Shown: positions 33,086-41,746 of the stretch, one piece after another
Numbering within the stretch: position 1 is the stretch's first letter
Layout: each line of letters starts with the position of its first letter
NCBI GenBank assembly: GCA_034927445.1
Contig: JAYFPZ010000037.1
Location: forward strand, 1 to 64,000
Source: PHAA01 sp034927445
Lineage (GTDB): Bacteria; Bacillota; Syntrophomonadia; Syntrophomonadales; Syntrophomonadaceae
Reading direction: 5' to 3'
DNA: 64,000 bases
Notes under the pieces: model-generated
What the model was told of the DNA's origin: nothing
What the model saw: only the letters and a program-made list of their open reading frames with translations
Databases searched by the model: none
Made by a program: the position numbers and the translations under genes

Positions 33086-34993
33086 ATGGATCTCCAAACA
33101 ACAGTGGACATCGATATGCTGCAGCAGTTCCAGGACAGTTTTGCTTTATCAACCGGGGTCTCCTGCCTGGCCGAAGACATTCAAGGCAATGCACTAACCT
33201 GTCCCAGTTATTTTTCAGATTGCTGCTTACAAATGGTGCGCAAGTCCAAGATAGGATTGAACCGGTGCTTAAACTGCGATATGAGGGGAGCCGAAGATGC
33301 AGCCCGGACCGGGAAGCCGGTCATTTACCAATGCCATGCCGGGTTCGTTGACTTTGCCGCTCCGATAATGGTGGAAGGCAGGTATATCGGCGCCATATAT
33401 GGGGGGCAGGTATTAAATGAACCGCCCCAGGATGCCAAGCTTTACCAAAAGGCGGTTGAAATGGGTATTGATCCGGATCAATATATTGCCGCTGTAAAGA
33501 GGCTGCCCGTTCTTCCGGAGAGCACCATTAATGCCGCCGCCAATACACTTCATTTAATGGCCCAGAATTTTTCCAATATGATCAAGCAGAAAAAGGAATT
33601 GAAGACCTGCGGCAGCGCCTTACTCAGAGCCAACAGCCGCTTGAACCACGTGCTTGAAACCATATCGGATGTTGTTTTGATAACGGACGAGTCTCACAAG
33701 ATTGTTCAAGTCAATAAAAGGGCCGAGGAGATTATTGGCAAAACCGTGTCAGAATTGATCAACAAACCCGTTTTGGAGATTATTGGCCGGGAGACACCGA
33801 AAATTAAAAAACTGCTCAGGCTCCATGAGGCGTACAGCGATCTGCAAGTACCGATGGAAACCAAAGACGGTCAGATTTATTGCCTGTCCTCAAGCCGACC
33901 TATCCAGGACGAGCAAGGGTTGGTAGCAGGTGATGTGGTGATACTCCGGCCTCTTGAAAAATCGGGCCGGTCAACCCAGCGGACAGCTCTCAACCAGGCC
34001 ACCTTCCAAATGCAGGATATTATCGGGGAGAGTCCTGAAATTCATGAAATAAAGAGGATCATAACCCGCATTGCTAGCGGCAATGCGTCCATATTATTGG
34101 AGGGTGAAAGCGGCACCGGCAAGGAAGTAATCGCACAGGTCATTCATAATGAAAGCCCCCGGCGGTGCGGCCCCTTCATTGCGGTTAACTGCGGGGCTCT
34201 GCCCAAGGAATTGATCAACAGTGAATTATTCGGGTTTACGGAAGGAGCATTTACCGGTGCCAAAAAGGGTGGAAGCCCGGGCAAATTCGAATTGGCTTCA
34301 GGCGGAACTATCTTTTTGGATGAGATCGGTGAAATGCCGCTGGAACAACAGGTAGTACTGTTGCGAGTGCTGCAGGAAAAGACCATTACCCGGGTAGGCG
34401 GAAATACCCTGATCCCTGTCGATGTGCGAGTCATATGCGCCTCCAACAAGCAGCTGCAGGATGAAATAGCCCGGGGCAATTTCCGGCAGGACCTGTATTA
34501 TCGCCTGAACACCTTGTCGCTGAATATACCGCCGCTCCGCAGCCGGCCCGAAGACATCCCGATTTTGTTCAATCATTTTCTAAATATCCTGGGCCGCGAG
34601 CGGGGCCGGACCTTCAATCATATTGAACCTGAGGTTATGGAATGCCTGCAGCAGCACACCTGGCCGGGCAATATCCGCGAGCTGCAAAATGCAGCCGAAA
34701 GAATTATTGCCATGACTGAGGGCGATAGTATCCGCCTGCAGGACCTGCCGCGCAACCTGCTGAACAACAATCAGGTCCATTGCGTTTGTAATGCGCAGCC
34801 CCCGCAGGTTGTCCCCCAGGCTCGCAAACGTAATAAATGGCGGGAGCTTAAAGCAGAACAAGAAGCCCATAAGATTCGCGCTTTACTTGATGAATACGAC
34901 GGCAATGTCACCAAAGCAGCCCTTGAATTAGGAATATCACGCAATACCCTTTATCGTAAATTAAATAAGTTTGACATATCGCCGCTCAGGTAG
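33086..34993 (+). CDS. Sigma-54 dependent activator with PocR and PAS sensor domains
   Basis: This enhancer-binding protein has 635 aa. Residues about 10-165 are a PocR-type ligand domain with a cysteine cluster (CLNCDMRG, YQCHAGF, PIMVEGRYIGAIYGGQ). Residues about 180-290 are a PAS domain (LETISDVVLITDESHKIVQVN). The AAA+ core has Walker A GESGTGKE (340-347) and the sigma-54 contact loop GAFTGA (387-392). The C-terminus is a Fis-type HTH (NVTKAALELGISRNTLYRKLNKF). I chose ATG 33086 over GTG 33077. A -24/-12 promoter precedes the next gene, its likely target. Confidence 0.93.
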   Translation: MDLQTTVDIDMLQQFQDSFALSTGVSCLAEDIQGNALTCPSYFSDCCLQMVRKSKIGLNRCLNCDMRGAEDAARTGKPVIYQCHAGFVDFAAPIMVEGRYIGAIYGGQVLNEPPQDAKLYQKAVEMGIDPDQYIAAVKRLPVLPESTINAAANTLHLMAQNFSNMIKQKKELKTCGSALLRANSRLNHVLETISDVVLITDESHKIVQVNKRAEEIIGKTVSELINKPVLEIIGRETPKIKKLLRLHEAYSDLQVPMETKDGQIYCLSSSRPIQDEQGLVAGDVVILRPLEKSGRSTQRTALNQATFQMQDIIGESPEIHEIKRIITRIASGNASILLEGESGTGKEVIAQVIHNESPRRCGPFIAVNCGALPKELINSELFGFTEGAFTGAKKGGSPGKFELASGGTIFLDEIGEMPLEQQVVLLRVLQEKTITRVGGNTLIPVDVRVICASNKQLQDEIARGNFRQDLYYRLNTLSLNIPPLRSRPEDIPILFNHFLNILGRERGRTFNHIEPEVMECLQQHTWPGNIRELQNAAERIIAMTEGDSIRLQDLPRNLLNNNQVHCVCNAQPPQVVPQARKRNKWRELKAEQEAHKIRALLDEYDGNVTKAALELGISRNTLYRKLNKFDISPLR

Positions 34994-35024
34994 TCCAGCT
35001 ATACTTCCGCCTGGATACCTCCAC

Positions 35025-35075
35025 CTGTGTCACAGTTTGTAATGTTACAATCAGGTGATAAAAGGTGACAGTATA
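35025..35075 (+). promoter_or_regulatory. Candidate upstream activator sites
   Basis: CTGTGTCACAG (35025-35035, perfect palindrome) and TTGTAATGTTACAA (35037-35050, 6-bp arms) lie next to each other. AGGTGATAAAAGGTGACAG follows. They sit about 130-150 bp upstream of the -24/-12 promoter, the usual place for enhancer-binding-protein sites. Which palindrome is bound is unknown. Confidence 0.5.
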
Positions 35076-35103
35076 GCGCGTAAACCGTAAATAAAAAAAT
35101 TTT

Positions 35104-35145
35104 AAGCATCCGGTAGGCCCGAGGTTTACCGGATGCTTTTGTTGT
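35104..35145 (+). terminator. Intrinsic terminator after the sigma-54 activator gene
   Basis: AAGCATCCGGTA (35104-35115) and TACCGGATGCTT (35127-35138) make a perfect 12-bp stem with an 11-nt loop, followed by TTGTTGTTT. It isolates the regulator gene from the downstream -24/-12 promoter. Confidence 0.92.
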
Positions 35146-35176
35146 TTGGATGGCAGGAATTAATTTATGCTCGAGT

Positions 35177-35192
35177 TTGGTACGAAAATTGC
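35177..35192 (+). promoter_or_regulatory. Sigma-54 (-24/-12) promoter
   Basis: TTGGTACGAAAATTGC matches the consensus YTGGCACG-N4-TTGCW with one change (C to T) and exact spacing. It lies 46 bp upstream of the dehydrogenase ATG and directly downstream of a gene for a sigma-54 activator. Confidence 0.85.
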
Positions 35193-35237
35193 GATAAGTA
35201 CTTAATAGAATTCCAAATATTGAAGGGAGTTGTAAAT

Positions 35238-36296
35238 ATGAAAGCTGCAGTATGGTACAACCGGGGAGATGTCAGGGTGGTAGATGTTCCTGAACCCCCG
35301 AAGCCGCCCAAGGGTTGGGTTAAAATTGAGGTGGACTGGTGTGGAATTTGCGGGTCGGACCTGCACGAATACCTGTCCGGACCGATTTTTATACCCGTCG
35401 ATGAGCCCCATCCCTTAACCGGAGGTACTGCCCCCGTAATCCTGGGCCACGAATTTTCCGGAAAAATCGTTGAAGTAGGTGAAGGCGTAGACAACTGGAA
35501 AGTTGGTGACCGGGTAGCCCCCGATGCCTGCCAGGTCTGCTGGGAATGTTATTCCTGTAAGAGGATGGACTATCCCTGCTGTGACAAGCTGGCTTTTACC
35601 GGCCTGCACACTGACGGTGCTTTTGCCCCTTATGTAAACGTTCCCGCCTATACCCTTTACAAAATCCCAGACGGAATGACCGCCGAACAAGCTGCCCTGG
35701 TAGAACCCATTGCGGTTGGGATGCACGCAGTTCGCCGGGCTCCGGTGGTGGCGGGTGACAATGTTGTAATCATCGGCGCCGGCACCATAGGATTATCCGC
35801 CCTGCAGTCTGCCCGAGTAGCCGGGGCGCAAAAGGTAATTGTGGTAGAGATGGCCAAAGCCCGCAAAGAATTCGCCCAGAAGCTCGGTGCCAACGCTATT
35901 CTTGATCCCAGCCAATGCGATGTGGCGGCCGAGGTCTTTAAACTGACCGGCGGGGTAGGAGCCGACGTAGCGGTCGAGTGTGTGGGAGCCAAAGTGACAG
36001 TCCCCCTGGCGGTTGACTGTATTCGCCCCCGGGGTATTGCGGTAACCTGCGGTGTGTTTGAAGCTGAAGGGCCTATCCAATGGAATTCAGTGGTGTTCAA
36101 AGAGAAAGAGATCAAGGGAGCCCTGGGATATAACGGGGAATTTGCCCCGGTTATGTCGATGATCACCGACGGCCGGATCAATGCCGACGCCATGATAACC
36201 GGCAGAATCAAGCTGGAGGATATCGTTGAAAAAGGATTTAAAGAACTGATTAACAATAAAGATGAAAACATCAAAATTATTGTAAGCCCGAAATAA
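35238..36296 (+). CDS. Zinc-dependent medium-chain dehydrogenase, 2,3-butanediol dehydrogenase-like
   Basis: This MDR-family alcohol dehydrogenase (352 aa) most resembles (R,R)-butanediol/acetoin dehydrogenases. Catalytic zinc ligands lie in CGICGSDLHEY (C38 and following) and GHEFSG. A structural-zinc cysteine group is CQVCWECYSCKRMDYPCC. The Rossmann motif is IIGAGTIGL. I chose ATG 35238, after AAGGGAG. The longer frame runs back through the sigma-54 promoter. Substrate could instead be another secondary alcohol or polyol. Regulation by the preceding activator is inferred. Confidence 0.85.
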   Translation: MKAAVWYNRGDVRVVDVPEPPKPPKGWVKIEVDWCGICGSDLHEYLSGPIFIPVDEPHPLTGGTAPVILGHEFSGKIVEVGEGVDNWKVGDRVAPDACQVCWECYSCKRMDYPCCDKLAFTGLHTDGAFAPYVNVPAYTLYKIPDGMTAEQAALVEPIAVGMHAVRRAPVVAGDNVVIIGAGTIGLSALQSARVAGAQKVIVVEMAKARKEFAQKLGANAILDPSQCDVAAEVFKLTGGVGADVAVECVGAKVTVPLAVDCIRPRGIAVTCGVFEAEGPIQWNSVVFKEKEIKGALGYNGEFAPVMSMITDGRINADAMITGRIKLEDIVEKGFKELINNKDENIKIIVSPK

Positions 36297-36351
36297 GGGG
36301 TATGCCATCTAACTACGAACGGTAAAAATAAACCATGCAATATTATAGGTT

Positions 36352-36385
36352 GGGATACGGCTTTAAAAGCTGTATCCCATTTTTA
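36352..36385 (+). terminator. Intrinsic terminator after the dehydrogenase gene
   Basis: GGGATACGGCT and AGCTGTATCCC pair over 11 bp (one G-T), followed by ATTTTTAT. Located 55 bp after the stop. Confidence 0.88.
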
Positions 36386-36473
36386 TGGAGCAACTGCAGT
36401 TTAACCTGCCGCTGCCCCGGATGGCTTGGCTGAAAATAGTCTTTGAAATTACAAAAACCATGTCGGTCATCAG

Positions 36474-36502
36474 GTGCATTTATACCCGAAAAAACATATA
36501 AT
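36474..36502 (+). promoter_or_regulatory. Possible argH promoter
   Basis: A perfect TATAAT lies at 36497-36502, 36 bp before the argH ATG. The -35 region (about 36474-36479, GTGCAT) is poor. The terminator upstream means argH needs its own promoter. Confidence 0.4.
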
Positions 36503-36538
36503 AAAAGTTAATGTTGAAAAAATTAGTTGAGGTGCGAT

Positions 36539-37936
36539 ATGAAACTATGGGGTGGCAGGTTTACCAAAGAAACAGACAAGCTTACCGAGGATTTCAATGC
36601 CTCGATCGCCGTCGACAGCCGGATGTTCCGTCATGATATACAGGGAAGCATCGCCCATGCCGCCATGCTGGCCCGCCAGGGGATTATAACCCCTGCCGAA
36701 CGGGATCTGATTATTTCCGGCTTGGAAGGAATCCAGGCCGACCTGGAAGCAGGCAAGCTTGAATTTACCGTGGCAGCCGAAGATGTACATATGAATATTG
36801 AAACCTTTCTGACCGCCAGGATAGGAGATCTGGGCAAAAAACTGCATACTGCCCGCAGCCGCAATGACCAGGTGGCTCTGGACGTACGCCTGTACCTGCG
36901 CGATGAAATTGCGGCGGTACGGGAGTTGATTCTGGACCTGGAGGAAGCCCTCCTGCGACTGGCCTCTGAACACCTGGAAACCGTTATGCCCGGCTATACC
37001 CATATGCAAAAGGCCCAGCCCATTACCCTGGCCCACTACCTGATGGCCTATTTCGAGATGCTACGCCGGGATGCAGGCCGCCTGGATGACTGCCGGCAGA
37101 GGCTGCTGTCGATGCCGCTGGGCTCAGGCGCCCTGGCCGCTACCGGGTTCCCCCTGGACCGTGAATTTGTCAGGGATCAGCTTAATTTCAAAGCAATCAC
37201 CCGTAACAGCCTGGATGGAGTCAGCGACCGGGATTTCGCCATCGAGTTCTGCAGCTTTGCCAGTATATTGATGATGCATCTTTCGAGATTTGCGGAAGAA
37301 CTGATCATGTGGTCCACCGAGGAATTTTCCTTCATTGAACTGGATGATGCCTTTTCCACCGGTTCCAGCATCATGCCCCAGAAAAAGAACCCGGATATAG
37401 CCGAACTGGTAAGGGGCAAGACCGGCAGAGTGTACGGGGATCTGATCACTCTGTTGACCCTGATGAAATCACTCCCGCTGGCCTATAACAAGGACATGCA
37501 GGAGGACAAGGAAGCACTTTTCGATGCCATAGACACGATTAAGAAATGTCTGCTGGTGTTCACTCCCATGCTGGCCGGCAGCAAATTTAATAAAGATATA
37601 ATGGCCCGGTCAGCCCGGGGTGGCTATACCAATGCCACCGACCTGGCCGACTACCTGGCCGGCAAAGGCCTTCCTTTCCGGGATGCGCATGAGGTCGCCG
37701 GCAGAACCGTACTTTACTGCCTGAGTCAAAAATGTGCGCTGGAAGACTTGAGCCTGGAGCAGCTGCGGCAGTTCTCCAACCTGATTGAAGCGGATATTTA
37801 CCAGTTTATCGATATCAATGCCTGTGTGGCCCGGCGCAGCATACCCGGAGGTCCGGCCCCGGCCACGGTGCGAAAGGCAATACAGGAAGCAAACGAGTGG
37901 ATGGTGAAGATGAAAAATGACGACCAGCAGATTTAA
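36539..37936 (+). CDS. argH: Argininosuccinate lyase
   Basis: ArgH (465 aa) splits argininosuccinate to arginine and fumarate, the last step of the pathway. The family signature GSSIMPQKKNPDIAELVRGK, with the catalytic serine loop, is at about residue 280. MKLWGGRFTKETD, AAEDVHMNIE, HTARSRNDQVALDVRLY and MPGYTHMQKAQPITL are intact. The TTG at 36527 is in frame but ATG 36539 is standard. It is unlinked from argCJBDFG by about 7 kb. Confidence 0.97.
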   Translation: MKLWGGRFTKETDKLTEDFNASIAVDSRMFRHDIQGSIAHAAMLARQGIITPAERDLIISGLEGIQADLEAGKLEFTVAAEDVHMNIETFLTARIGDLGKKLHTARSRNDQVALDVRLYLRDEIAAVRELILDLEEALLRLASEHLETVMPGYTHMQKAQPITLAHYLMAYFEMLRRDAGRLDDCRQRLLSMPLGSGALAATGFPLDREFVRDQLNFKAITRNSLDGVSDRDFAIEFCSFASILMMHLSRFAEELIMWSTEEFSFIELDDAFSTGSSIMPQKKNPDIAELVRGKTGRVYGDLITLLTLMKSLPLAYNKDMQEDKEALFDAIDTIKKCLLVFTPMLAGSKFNKDIMARSARGGYTNATDLADYLAGKGLPFRDAHEVAGRTVLYCLSQKCALEDLSLEQLRQFSNLIEADIYQFIDINACVARRSIPGGPAPATVRKAIQEANEWMVKMKNDDQQI

Positions 37937-38198
37937 TTTAGTGAATGGAATACCGGACAGCGAACAGATCGAGGAATGGGCCGAGGCCTATTTTGAGAGC
38001 CTGCTGCGGATGATGAATTTATTCTATGCCCGTACCGATTTAACCAGCGTGTTGGAAAGCATGGAAGCCATAAAATTCAGTCAAATGGCAGCCCAGGAAC
38101 TGGCCGGGGAAACCCCGGAGGTCATAGCAACAGCCACGAAGATGATCGATGAAATCGCGGCCCGGGAGATAGAATACATAAAAGCCTATATGCCATAA
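37917..38198 (+). CDS. Small protein of unknown function downstream of argH
   Basis: This is a 93-aa, mostly helical, acidic protein (EQIEEWAEAYFESLLRMMN...EIAAREIEYIKAYMP). It resembles no family I can name. The start ATG 37917 overlaps argH by 20 bp. A GTG at 37941 would avoid the overlap. Codon use matches argH, and there is no frameshift, so it is probably a real cotranscribed gene. Confidence 0.6.
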   Translation: MTTSRFNLVNGIPDSEQIEEWAEAYFESLLRMMNLFYARTDLTSVLESMEAIKFSQMAAQELAGETPEVIATATKMIDEIAAREIEYIKAYMP

Positions 38199-38203
38199 AA
38201 GCA

Positions 38204-38249
38204 GGCTGCCGCTCGCAAGCTGCCAGCCTATGCCCGGCCGGCGGCAGCC
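38204..38249. repeat. GC-rich inverted repeat
   Basis: GGCTGCCGC (38204-38212) and GCGGCAGCC (38241-38249) are perfect 9-bp arms around a 28-bp centre that has its own CAGCTTGC-like and GGCCGG palindromes. No T-run follows. It may be an RNA hairpin ending or stabilising the argH transcript. Confidence 0.5.
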
Positions 38250-38283
38250 CCCATACTGCCGACTTAGATAAGGAGGGAGCAAG

Positions 38284-38745
38284 ATGGATTATCAGTTTAA
38301 GGTATCAGAGTCCATTGCCTGGCCTACGCTGGCGGTCCGTACCCGCACTGCGGTTGCCCGGCTGCCCCAGGTTTTGGGTCAAACCTATGATGCGATCTAT
38401 CAATATATGCAGGAAATTGGTGAAAGACCCATAGAGGCTGCATACGCTGCCTACCACAATATGGATATGAGCGACCTGGAGGTCGAGATTGGTTTTGTGG
38501 CAGCCAAACCACTGCCAGGACGGGGCAAAATAATAGGCAGCGAAATCCCCGGAGGTAAACGGGCGTCTGTTATGTATAAAGGTCCTTACAATCAAATGGA
38601 ATCAGTCTACCAGGCCTTTAACGATTGGATGGCCGCCAACCACCATACCCCTACCGGGGTAGTTTATGAGCTGTACTATAATGATCCCAGCCAGGTACCG
38701 GAGAGCGAACTGCTGACCAGGATAGTATTCCCTCTGAAAGCCTAA
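38284..38745 (+). CDS. GyrI-like small-molecule-binding domain protein
   Basis: A stand-alone GyrI-like/AraC effector-binding (SOUL-like BacT) domain of 153 aa. Typical features are AVRTRTAVARLPQVLGQTYDAIYQYM, DLEVEIGFVAAKPLPG, GKRASVMYKGPYNQMESVYQAFNDWM and YELYYNDPS. Such proteins bind or hydrolyse small cationic or aromatic compounds. No DNA-binding domain is attached. AAGGAGGG precedes ATG 38284. Confidence 0.8.
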   Translation: MDYQFKVSESIAWPTLAVRTRTAVARLPQVLGQTYDAIYQYMQEIGERPIEAAYAAYHNMDMSDLEVEIGFVAAKPLPGRGKIIGSEIPGGKRASVMYKGPYNQMESVYQAFNDWMAANHHTPTGVVYELYYNDPSQVPESELLTRIVFPLKA

Positions 38746-39431
38746 AAGCAGGGAGTAGCATATGCCTGGGAGGGTCTTATTCTGATTCCTCACAACCCTG
38801 CCTCTGACAGAATTACCCTCTTTTTATATTATAAAAACCATTCAAGCTCGCATTACAGCCTATTCAAACTAACAGCACTTATCGCTTACCTGGACAATTA
38901 TCCCTATAAAATCCCAATTATTTAATAAATCTTAATATTCTCAAGGAGGAAAAATTATGATGGATATGAAAAATACCGGTGTAACTATGTAATTGCTTAA
39001 TTATGAGCGCCTAAAGAATGTCAGGGAGACCACAAAGAATTAATTAACGAAATTAAAGCTTTGATAAAACCGGCGCATACAGAAGGTGAGACAGTACAAA
39101 TAACAATAGATCGGGAAAGATTGGAAAAACTCGTTTTTAGATTTGCCGCCGATGATTTGGAATTAAAATATCTGGACCATACTCAGGTAGTTTTCCTTTA
39201 TGAATAAATTAATCCATTCAAGTATAGGTGCTTGCCCATGGGCTTACCGGACCAAAAGACTTACCTCTCCAGTTACAGACTACTTTCCAATTCTGATAAT
39301 TTAATGCCTATCTATAGGGATAAATAAAAAATCAACGAGCCATATGCTGGTTGTAATTGACCCTATTCTTTTATATAATAGTTCATGCAAAAGGATGGGA
39401 CTAAAGGCTTCAATCCTTATTAATAATGCAA
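38746..39431. other. Gap between the GyrI-like gene and tRNA-Thr
   Basis: These 686 bp are AT-rich and hold one decayed small gene (38957-39207, listed separately). I see no other gene and no clear tRNA promoter beyond AT-rich stretches such as TATATAATAG near 39371. Confidence 0.5.
38957..39207 (+). pseudogene. Decayed small gene of unknown family
   Basis: AAGGAGG at 38944-38950 precedes ATG 38957, but that frame stops after 11 codons. A neighbouring frame reads DGYEKYRCNYVIA, then TAA and TGA stops. It resumes as a coding-like run (DHKELINEIKALIKPA..., ending LELKYLDHTQVVFLYE) that stops at 39207. The pattern is that of a frameshifted, stop-ridden small gene. Confidence 0.45.
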
Positions 39432-39506
39432 GCCGATGTGGCTCAGTGGCAGAGCAGCTGATTCGTAATCAGCAGGTCGGCGGTTCAAATCCGCCCATCG
39501 GCTCCA
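39432..39506 (+). tRNA. tRNA-Thr (anticodon CGU)
   Basis: A full cloverleaf. Acceptor GCCGATG pairs with CATCGGC, the D arm contains GCTC...GAGC, and the anticodon stem is GCTGA/TCAGC. The loop TTCGTAA has anticodon CGT (reads ACG). The T arm is GGCGG-TTCAAAT-CCGCC, with an encoded CCA at 39504-39506. tRNA genes are common integration sites, and accessory genes follow directly. Confidence 0.97.
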
Positions 39507-39520
39507 CTTCAAACTCCCAG

Positions 39521-39544
39521 CCCGCAAGCAATTGCGGGTTTTTG
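39521..39544 (+). terminator. tRNA-Thr terminator
   Basis: CCCGCAA (39521-39527) and TTGCGGG (39532-39538) make a 7-bp stem with a 4-nt loop, followed by TTTTT. It lies 15 bp after the tRNA. Confidence 0.9.
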
Positions 39545-40361
39545 TGTGAGTATCATAAAAGTAAAAAGTTGGTAAAATGCTCACACTTTGTTCACAACTT
39601 GCTCACAAATCTTATTGCTTATCGAGTCTATCCACGAATTTCTTACGCCGTGCTAAAACTTCACCCTGAACCGCCGGGAGGAGTTGCGCTCCGGTCGATC
39701 TCGCCTGCAAATACTAGAACTGCCAGGGTATTCATAAAATCCAAATCTTCATGAGATCCCGCACAATCAGCCATTATTCCAACCCCATGAAACAGGCCAA
39801 GATGGTGGTGATGTTGCTAAACAGCGGCAGCCGCTCTCTTTTTCTCAGTTTCACATGAAGTTTATCCCTTGCACCAGGAGAGCCACCTCATCAAGTTTGA
39901 TATAGCCATAGTAGGCACCTCGTCTGCCTTCTTAAAACTTATACCCTCCCAGCGGGAAATAGAAATGCAGTTAAACCCGTAAAATAAAAACTTTTACAGG
40001 AATATGAGAAATTATATAGAATTTTGTCAGTGAAAAGTTAAGTAGTTAAATAAAAACATGGCAACGAGGATAGTTTGTCGAGTGCGGAGCGTGAGCGCAG
40101 CCGGTACGAGCGAGCGGCCACTGAGGCGGAACATGTCACGGAAAACCGCGAACATCTGCGACTCATAATTGCGCAGCGTTCGCAGGTGAGCGCCGGGAGG
40201 GAAGCCTGGAAGGACTTGCGGAAGTGGATAGTGGCGGGTAGGACTTCGACAAGGTTTGTCTGTTTTATAGCTTTTGGTTATTTTCTTTGGTTAAGAATAT
40301 GGTAAATAATCTATTTCAAAATAGAAAACAGGAAAAATAGTATGGTTAAGGGGGAGAGGCT
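39545..40361. other. Non-coding, decayed left end of the accessory island
   Basis: No intact gene is seen in 817 bp. On the minus strand short coding-like fragments appear without starts (for example RGAYYGYIKLDEVALLVQG around 39900 and KLRKRERLPLFSNITT around 39830). They look like remnants. A GC-rich patch at about 40070-40255, unlike the AT-rich flanks, contains an open frame (TTG 40075 to 40305, 76 aa, charged then hydrophobic) that I do not trust. Confidence 0.45.
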
Positions 40362-41555
40362 ATGCTGGAAGAATGGGAACAGATAGTAATTGATAACAAC
40401 AATGCTAGAGACCGTTTAACGCTGTCTAAATTTGCATGTCCTAACCATGCCGCAATTCGCTTTAAACCAGATATAATACCTGATGCCATGAATATCCGTC
40501 CAGCTTTCTTTCACGATACGGATAGAATTATACATTCCCTTGCTTACAGTCGATATATAGATAAAACACAAGTTTTTTTCCTTTTTGAAAATGATCACAT
40601 TACACATAGAGTTCTACATGTACAGCTTGTATCAAAAATTGCAAGGACTATCGGCAGATTCTTAAGATTAAATGAAGATCTGATTGAAGCAATAGCACTT
40701 GGGCATGATTTGGGCCATACTCCATTCGGCCATGATGGAGAAAAATATCTGAATACGATTTGTATAGAACAGGGAATTGGATATTTCCGCCATAATGCAC
40801 AAAGTGTACGCTTTCTTACTGAGTTGGAGAAAACTGGTGAAGGCTGGAATCTTACGCTTCAAGTTTTGGATGGAATACTTTGCCATAATGGAGAGAAGAT
40901 ATCCGAGCATTATGAGCCTGCAATCCCAAAAACAAAAGAACAGTTTGAAAGTGAATACCAATCATGTCTAACTCGGCCGGATTTCGGAAAAGAAATAAAA
41001 CCATTTACCCTTGAAGGGTGCGTTGTCAGGGTGTGCGATGTGATAGCCTATATAGGGCGAGATATAGAAGATGCAATTACTGTTGAATTGATGACCAGAG
41101 ATGAAATACCTGATGAAATAGTCAAGATCCTCGGAAGTGACAACCGTAGTATAATCGATATACTTGTTCGGGATCTCGTGAAAAACAGTTTTGACCAGGC
41201 CTACCTTTGTTTCTCCCCCAATGTCCTTGAAGCCCTGCAATCTCTAATTGATTTCAATTATCAAAAAATATATTTTGCTCCAGTGAAACAGATACAAGAT
41301 GGTAAAATAGAGAAGATGTTCCGGATGATGCTTGAAGCTTTTTTGAATGATTTGAAAGCAGAAAATACGGAATCCAGAATATATAAAGACTTTCCAATAA
41401 TTCATAATAAAATTTATCGAAGCAAAACACCAGATGCAAGGATTGTTGTAGATTTTATTTCAGGTATGACCGATGATTATTTCCTGAATACTTTTAAAGA
41501 AATCTTTTTGCCTTACAGATATGGACTATCATTAAAAGAACAGCATAAAAAATAA
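40362..41555 (+). CDS. dgt: HD-domain dGTP triphosphohydrolase-like protein
   Basis: This dGTPase-family HD hydrolase (397 aa) would cleave a dNTP to deoxynucleoside plus triphosphate. The metal site is visible: H82 in ITHRVLHV, H115-D116 in LGHDLGHTPFGHDGE, and a later D in VRVCDVIAYIGRDIEDA. Substrate cannot be told from sequence. Position in a defence-rich island suggests anti-phage nucleotide depletion, as shown for some bacterial dGTPases, but housekeeping dNTP control is possible. Codon use is more AT-rich than the core genes. ATG 40362 follows AAGGGGGAGAGG. Confidence 0.87.
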   Translation: MLEEWEQIVIDNNNARDRLTLSKFACPNHAAIRFKPDIIPDAMNIRPAFFHDTDRIIHSLAYSRYIDKTQVFFLFENDHITHRVLHVQLVSKIARTIGRFLRLNEDLIEAIALGHDLGHTPFGHDGEKYLNTICIEQGIGYFRHNAQSVRFLTELEKTGEGWNLTLQVLDGILCHNGEKISEHYEPAIPKTKEQFESEYQSCLTRPDFGKEIKPFTLEGCVVRVCDVIAYIGRDIEDAITVELMTRDEIPDEIVKILGSDNRSIIDILVRDLVKNSFDQAYLCFSPNVLEALQSLIDFNYQKIYFAPVKQIQDGKIEKMFRMMLEAFLNDLKAENTESRIYKDFPIIHNKIYRSKTPDARIVVDFISGMTDDYFLNTFKEIFLPYRYGLSLKEQHKK

Positions 41556-41694
41556 TTTTGATTTTTAATGGAGGTCAATAATGCCAATTCTCCGAACTCT
41601 TGGATTGCCATATTTCGCCAGAATGGGACATTTTTCATTGTAAATCCTTCATTCCTCTAATATAATGTTATTATCTATAATTATATGTTTCTTT

Positions 41695-41726
41695 CGCTTG
41701 CCATTCACACAGAGGGGTGGCAAGCG
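41695..41726 (+). terminator. Perfect hairpin before hsdR
   Basis: CGCTTGCCA (41695-41703) and TGGCAAGCG (41718-41726) form a 9-bp perfect stem with a 14-nt loop, followed by TTTC. It ends 20 bp before the hsdR start. It may terminate dgt or regulate hsdR. Confidence 0.55.
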
Positions 41727-41746
41727 TTTCTGAATGGGGGATCGGA

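Noticed and set aside
39344..39754. 136-codon frame across tRNA-Thr
   Set aside because: It reads through the tRNA gene and its terminator and matches nothing.
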